From Chitinophaga agrisoli (GTDB lineage: Bacteria > Bacteroidota > Bacteroidia > Chitinophagales > Chitinophagaceae): a stretch of 64,000 nucleotides of DNA. Below are positions 60,119-64,000 of the stretch, one piece after another. The translations under genes were made by a program, and so were the position numbers. Location of the stretch: assembly GCF_008386695.1 (NCBI RefSeq), contig NZ_VUOC01000001.1:532347-596346 (forward strand), read 5' to 3'. Every line of letters begins with the position of its first letter. The stretch's first letter is position 1. A model generated the notes under the pieces. The model ran no database searches and was not told the DNA's origin. It saw only the letters and a list, made by a program, of their open reading frames with translations.

Positions 60119-61189
60119 ATGATGTCCATGAGCTTTGGAAGCAATCTACTCTTTTTCTTTAGCGCGCTGGGCGCGTTTAATGGCCTCATTGTTGGCACAT
60201 ACTTTCTTTGCTTCACGACGAAGAAAAACCTCTCCAATTATTTCCTGGGCGCCCTGCTAATTGCACTAAGTATCCGTGTTGGAAAATCTGTAGCCTATTT
60301 TTTTGACTATAATTTATCGAGAACAATATTGCAAATTGGACTGACAGCCTGCCTGTTCATCGGTCCTTTTTTATACCTTTTCGTGAAAACGGAAATGCAG
60401 CAAGTCCGGAAATTGCCGGTGTCGTGGAGCATACAACTGGCAGCCTGGGCGGCGGTAATACTGATAACCGGTTTAGTTTTTCCCTATGAGCAGTTCCCGC
60501 ACCTTTGGACGCATTATATTATCCCGGCAATCTATCTGCAATGGGGAATTTACATCGGCCTCACGGTAGTGCTGATCAAACCGCTTTTTAAAAAGATCCG
60601 GGGCAGGGAAAAACTCAAACCTTTCGAAAAATGGATCCTGGCCATCTGCGCAACGATATTTTTGATATTTATTGCCTATGTATGGGCTTATGCAAACATC
60701 ACCAAAGGCAGCTATATTTCCGGGCCTTTGTACTTTTCCCTGATAACCTATCTCATTATATTCGTATTGTTATACCGGAAAAAAGCAAATGATCTATCTT
60801 CTTTTGCCGGTCAGAAATACGGCGATAGGAAGTTGAATGAAGACGAAGCCCAAAAGATCGTTGCCAAACTACAAATGGTTATGAGCGGGAAAGCGCTCTT
60901 CCGGAACCCAAACTTAAAAATAGGAGATCTGGCCCATGAGATCGATGTTCCTGGTCACCAATTGTCCAGGGTCCTGAATGACAGTCTGGGGAAAAACTTC
61001 ACCCTTTTTGTAAATGAATACCGGGTGAATGCGGCGTGTAAGCTGCTGTCCAGCCGGACAAATTTCACGATAGAGGCCATTGGAGACGAGGTGGGATTTA
61101 ACTCAAAATCTACTTTCTTCGCCGCCTTCAAAAAAATTAAAGGATTGACACCCAATGCGTATATGCGGAAATCTACTCCGGATTCATAA
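60119..61189 (+). CDS. AraC-family regulator with N-terminal membrane domain
   Basis: 356 aa. The first 220 residues contain about seven transmembrane segments (LFFFSALGAFNGLIVGTYFLCF, ILQIGLTACLFIGPFLYLFV and so on). A typical AraC DNA-binding domain follows at 245-350: LFRNPNLKIGDLAHEIDVPGHQLSRVLNDSLGKNFTLFVNEYRVNAACKLL and FTIEAIGDEVGFNSKSTFFAAFKKIKGLTPNAYM. Membrane-anchored AraC regulators of this kind are common in Bacteroidota. The serine hydrolase gene 75 bases downstream is a candidate target. Confidence 0.92.
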   Translation: MMSMSFGSNLLFFFSALGAFNGLIVGTYFLCFTTKKNLSNYFLGALLIALSIRVGKSVAYFFDYNLSRTILQIGLTACLFIGPFLYLFVKTEMQQVRKLPVSWSIQLAAWAAVILITGLVFPYEQFPHLWTHYIIPAIYLQWGIYIGLTVVLIKPLFKKIRGREKLKPFEKWILAICATIFLIFIAYVWAYANITKGSYISGPLYFSLITYLIIFVLLYRKKANDLSSFAGQKYGDRKLNEDEAQKIVAKLQMVMSGKALFRNPNLKIGDLAHEIDVPGHQLSRVLNDSLGKNFTLFVNEYRVNAACKLLSSRTNFTIEAIGDEVGFNSKSTFFAAFKKIKGLTPNAYMRKSTPDS

Positions 61190-61264
61190 ATCCGTACTAA
61201 TATCTTAGGGTTTGGCTTCCCCGAAAATACAGGAAACTGCATCTTTGGCTAAACGCCTTTTTGT

Positions 61265-62764
61265 ATGAAAAAGATAGCCCTGTTGCTTAGTTTATTATCC
61301 ACCTGTTTTTGGGTATTTTGCCAGGATATAGCCACCGAGCGGCCACTGATTGAAGCGGCCCCTACACCCCAAGCCGTCAGTGACGCTAACACAGAGGCGG
61401 GAAAGAAGGTGGACTCTTTGTTTGCTGCTTACAATTCACAAACCCCAGGGGCTGCTGTAGCCATTGTTAAGGACGGCAAAGTTGTCTTCCAGAAAGGATA
61501 TGGAATGGCGGACCTGGATCATGATATACCGGTCACACCACAGACAGTTTTCAATATTGCCTCGGTATCAAAACAATTTACTGCCTTTGCCATATACCTG
61601 TTGGCCAGTGAAGGCAGGATCTCGCTCGAAGATGATATCCGGAAATACATTACTGAATTGCCGGACTACCAAACAGTTATCAAGGTGAAACACCTGCTTG
61701 GCCATACAAGTGGTTTGAGGGATCAGGCGGCTATCTGGTCGTTGGCCGGGAACCTGTCAGGCGATATCTCAACGACTGAACAGATTTTGAAGTTAATAGC
61801 AAGACAAAGAAACCTGAATTTTACGCCCGGCACCGCATTTAGTTACTGCAACACCGGCTATACCCTGCTCGCGGAGATCATACATCGCGTAACCGGTAAA
61901 TCATTTGCCACCTACACAGCGGAGAAGATATTTAAGCCACTTGGGATGATCAATACACAGTTTTATGATAATTATGGGAAAGTGGTAAAAAATAAAGCCG
62001 AGTCCTACGAGCTGATAAATGGCGTTTATTTCCATCATCCATTGAATGTCTCCAATCCTGGCCCATCCAATCTCCTGACCACAGTAGAAGACCTGACCAA
62101 ATGGGCATTGAATTTCGAGCACCCGGTGGTAGGAACGCCGGCCTTGATAAAAGCGTTTAATGAAGCATCCTACCTGGATAATGGCCGGAAAGTGGTGTTG
62201 CGGATATCCGGAGAGCGAGATACCATCTTCCATGCGAAAGGGCAGAATCTAAGTAATTATAAAGGGGTAGATATGATCACACATGGGGGACATACGGCCG
62301 CTTTCCGCACTTTTATGGGCCGTTTTCCCGGAGAACGTCTTGCCATCATTGCACTGAGTAATGATGAGAACAATGAAAGGCTGAATGCGAGATGGCAGAT
62401 AGCTGACTTTTATATAAAAGATAAATTGAAAGAGGAAAAGCCGTCAGCTGCTGGTACAGGGCAATCAGTGGTTAAACCTGCTGTAGTGTATCCCAGTAAT
62501 CTCCAGGACTTTGCCGGCGATTATTACAGCGATGAGCTCAGCACCAGGTACACGTTTGTGGTGCGGGGGAATACCCTTATCATGACTCATCTGAAGCTGG
62601 AAGATATTGAGTTGAAGCGCGCGGGGGAGCATAAATTCTCAGGTTCTGGCCCGGAGACGTTTGCGTTTGATATAGAGTTTCTGCGGGATGAGAAACAGGG
62701 GGTGAGCGGATTTACGATTTCGAATTTTGGGATAAAGGATTTGAAGTTTGTGAAACTGAAATAA
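61265..62764 (+). CDS. Serine hydrolase, beta-lactamase/class C PBP fold
   Basis: 499 aa. Signal peptide ends near WVFCQ. Active-site motifs: SVSK with nucleophile Ser100 and Lys103, YCNTGY (YxN) near residue 197, and HGGHTAAF (HxG) near residue 340. A C-terminal lipocalin-like domain (about 410-499: FAGDYYSDELSTRYTFVVRGNTLIMTH) is present, as in many Bacteroidota homologues. Such enzymes are peptidases or esterases of the envelope; a true beta-lactamase is not implied. Confidence 0.9.
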   Translation: MKKIALLLSLLSTCFWVFCQDIATERPLIEAAPTPQAVSDANTEAGKKVDSLFAAYNSQTPGAAVAIVKDGKVVFQKGYGMADLDHDIPVTPQTVFNIASVSKQFTAFAIYLLASEGRISLEDDIRKYITELPDYQTVIKVKHLLGHTSGLRDQAAIWSLAGNLSGDISTTEQILKLIARQRNLNFTPGTAFSYCNTGYTLLAEIIHRVTGKSFATYTAEKIFKPLGMINTQFYDNYGKVVKNKAESYELINGVYFHHPLNVSNPGPSNLLTTVEDLTKWALNFEHPVVGTPALIKAFNEASYLDNGRKVVLRISGERDTIFHAKGQNLSNYKGVDMITHGGHTAAFRTFMGRFPGERLAIIALSNDENNERLNARWQIADFYIKDKLKEEKPSAAGTGQSVVKPAVVYPSNLQDFAGDYYSDELSTRYTFVVRGNTLIMTHLKLEDIELKRAGEHKFSGSGPETFAFDIEFLRDEKQGVSGFTISNFGIKDLKFVKLK

Positions 62765-62882
62765 CCCGGGGGAATGTCCTTATTTGCTTTTTATAGGTAG
62801 AGCTATATGATTTGTTTCCAGGCTTTGAATTAACTTTAGAGATGATGATATAACGAGGCATTGATACAGTTAAAAAGCAATC

Positions 62883-63548
62883 ATGAAACTCCTGCTCACT
62901 TCCGCCGGCATCAGCAATACAAGCATTCACAATGCACTGGTTGACCTCCTGGGCAAACCAGTTGCCGGGGCAAGCGCCCTATTTATCCCTACCGCTATAT
63001 ACGCAATATCCGGCGGTGGCGATATTGCACGACGGGTGATCCGTGGATCTTTAGGGGATCCCTTCTGCGAACTAGGTTGGAAGTCATTAGGGCTGCTGGA
63101 ACTCACCGCACTACCCAGTATCAAACGGGAGCTTTGGGTTCCTATGCTCCAGGAAACGGATGCCTTGCTCGTCGGAGGCGGCGACTGCCAGTATCTCTGT
63201 TACTGGATGAAGCAATCCGGATTGGCAGACCTATTGCCGTCGCTATTGTATAAGATGGTTTACGTAGGCCTGAGCGCCGGGAGCATGATAATGACCCGAT
63301 ATGGAACGAGCTACCGCCACCATACGCTACCGCCCGACAGCGATAAATCGCTGGGACTAGTTGACTTTGCGCTGCATCCTCACCTGGATCATGAGTGGTT
63401 TCCGGACAATTCGCTGGCCAATATTGAAAAGCTGGCTGCAACGTTACCTATGCCATCTTATGCGATTGATGATCAGACTGCCATCAAAGTCGTGGATGGT
63501 TCCATCGAGGTTATTTCCGAAGGACATTGGAAGCTGTTAAGATCGTAA
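62883..63548 (+). CDS. Peptidase E-like S51 family protein
   Basis: 221 aa, close to dipeptidase E (about 229). Features: KLLLTSAGISN at the N terminus, ETDALLVGGGDCQYLCYWM near residue 95, and the nucleophile elbow VYVGLSAGSMIMT near residue 125. S51 enzymes cleave Asp-Xaa dipeptides; several relatives act on other substrates. Single gene. Confidence 0.85.
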   Translation: MKLLLTSAGISNTSIHNALVDLLGKPVAGASALFIPTAIYAISGGGDIARRVIRGSLGDPFCELGWKSLGLLELTALPSIKRELWVPMLQETDALLVGGGDCQYLCYWMKQSGLADLLPSLLYKMVYVGLSAGSMIMTRYGTSYRHHTLPPDSDKSLGLVDFALHPHLDHEWFPDNSLANIEKLAATLPMPSYAIDDQTAIKVVDGSIEVISEGHWKLLRS

Positions 63549-63570
63549 ATACAGACGGCACATTGCCAGT

Positions 63571-63948
63571 TCAGGAACCAACTTTAAAATGGGGATTGTA
63601 GATCAACCCAATAATATTGCCCCAGGGGTCTTTTACTTTAGCCACAATAATGCCGCCTCCCACTTCTTCAGGCTGCTCATATTCCAGGGCTCCCAATGTT
63701 AGGAACCTGTCGAATACTTCCCGGACATCATCAACACCCCAATAAGCCACTACACTTTCTGTCTTATCTCTTGATGGGTTCTCTTCGGGTTGCAGTCCCA
63801 ATTCATATCCCCCGATTTCAAATCCTACATAAAACGGTTCGTCAAAATAAGGTTGTGTTTCAAATACTTCGGCATACCATTCCTTTGCGCTGGTGATATC
63901 TCCAACCTGGTATATAGCCGTTCTGAGCCCTAAAACGGTAGTTTTCAT
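63571..63948 (-). CDS. VOC/glyoxalase-like family protein
   Basis: 125 aa. One vicinal oxygen chelate pattern: LRTAIYQVGDITSAKEWYAEVFETQPYFDEPFYVGFEIGGYELGL and VAKVKDPWGNIIGLIYNPHF. Family members bind a metal or small molecule and include fosfomycin and bleomycin resistance proteins as well as glyoxalases; no specific role can be assigned. The stop lies 22 bases from the stop of the S51 peptidase gene. Confidence 0.88.
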   Translation of the reverse strand: MKTTVLGLRTAIYQVGDITSAKEWYAEVFETQPYFDEPFYVGFEIGGYELGLQPEENPSRDKTESVVAYWGVDDVREVFDRFLTLGALEYEQPEEVGGGIIVAKVKDPWGNIIGLIYNPHFKVGS

Positions 63949-64000
63949 CTTGTGGTCTTGTTTTTAAGTGAGTTCTTAACAAAGTTAAGCGGTTGGCGTA

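Noticed and set aside
61265-62764. Beta-lactam resistance gene paired with the BlaI/BlaR1-like genes
   Set aside because: It is 45 kb from that pair and has a C-terminal lipocalin-like domain typical of general serine hydrolases; no resistance claim is supported.

Overview
The window looks like a chromosome segment of a Bacteroidota soil or rhizosphere bacterium of the Chitinophaga type. The evidence is the pair of SusC/SusD loci with FAS1, DUF5007 and DUF5008 partner lipoproteins, a type IX secretion (T9SS) sorting tail, many short-signal lipoproteins, a GH92 mannosidase, and -33/-7 promoters of the TTTG..TAnnTTTG kind. No phage, transposase or CRISPR gene is seen.

Layout. 1-3.8 kb: 5'-truncated nucleotide pyrophosphatase, a SusD-like fusion lipoprotein, a small secreted protein. 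3.8-8.1 kb (all minus strand): an unusual RNA island with an SPFH/band-7 protein, a 116-nt tRNA-like RNA, a YkuK/DUF458 RNase H-fold protein, twelve tRNA genes (Phe, Asn, Lys x3, Arg, His, Gln, Ile x2, Asp x2; one Lys gene is interrupted by a palindrome), four tandem decayed Asp-type tRNAs, and two very small ORFs behind one promoter. 8.1-26 kb: PhyH dioxygenase, a HEPN/Abi-like gene, two L,D-transpeptidases, a BP74-like lipoprotein, an acyltransferase-like membrane protein, a BlaI/BlaR1-like pair, and secreted glycan enzymes (GH92, GHL10, CBM9-like, GH114-like, a lyase-like T9SS cargo) with HxlR and gamma-glutamyltransferase. 26.9-40.7 kb: two consecutive SusC/SusD loci on the plus strand, each with FAS1 and DUF5007/5008 lipoproteins. 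40.7-45.4 kb: MFS transporter divergent from a YiaK-type dehydrogenase, a cytochrome c lipoprotein and two unknown membrane proteins.

45.5-53.9 kb is the most striking region, a putative RNA-repair island. The minus strand carries a 126-nt tRNA-like RNA with a 58-nt insertion replacing the anticodon loop, a 745-aa zinc-finger/TerD-like protein, two RlaP-type (PF10127) nucleotidyltransferases and an RtcB ligase. Divergent from these on the plus strand are a WYL regulator and a second, short RtcB. Two operator-like sites (TGCGCA pairs spaced 13 bp) lie in the divergent control region. A plausible model is a WYL-controlled system that senses and re-ligates damaged RNA, perhaps with the tRNA-like RNA as substrate or decoy. 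The tRNA array 40 kb away carries many of the isoacceptors known to be attacked by anticodon nucleases (Lys, Arg-ACG, Asp, Asn, His), so both islands may serve tRNA damage tolerance. That link is inference.

53.9-64 kb: Gfo/Idh/MocA oxidoreductase with a TIM-barrel isomerase, an ECF42-type sigma factor with its YCII partner, DoxX, an unknown membrane protein, a membrane-anchored AraC regulator, a serine hydrolase, an S51 peptidase and a VOC protein. All functions are from reading motifs by eye; no database search was run.
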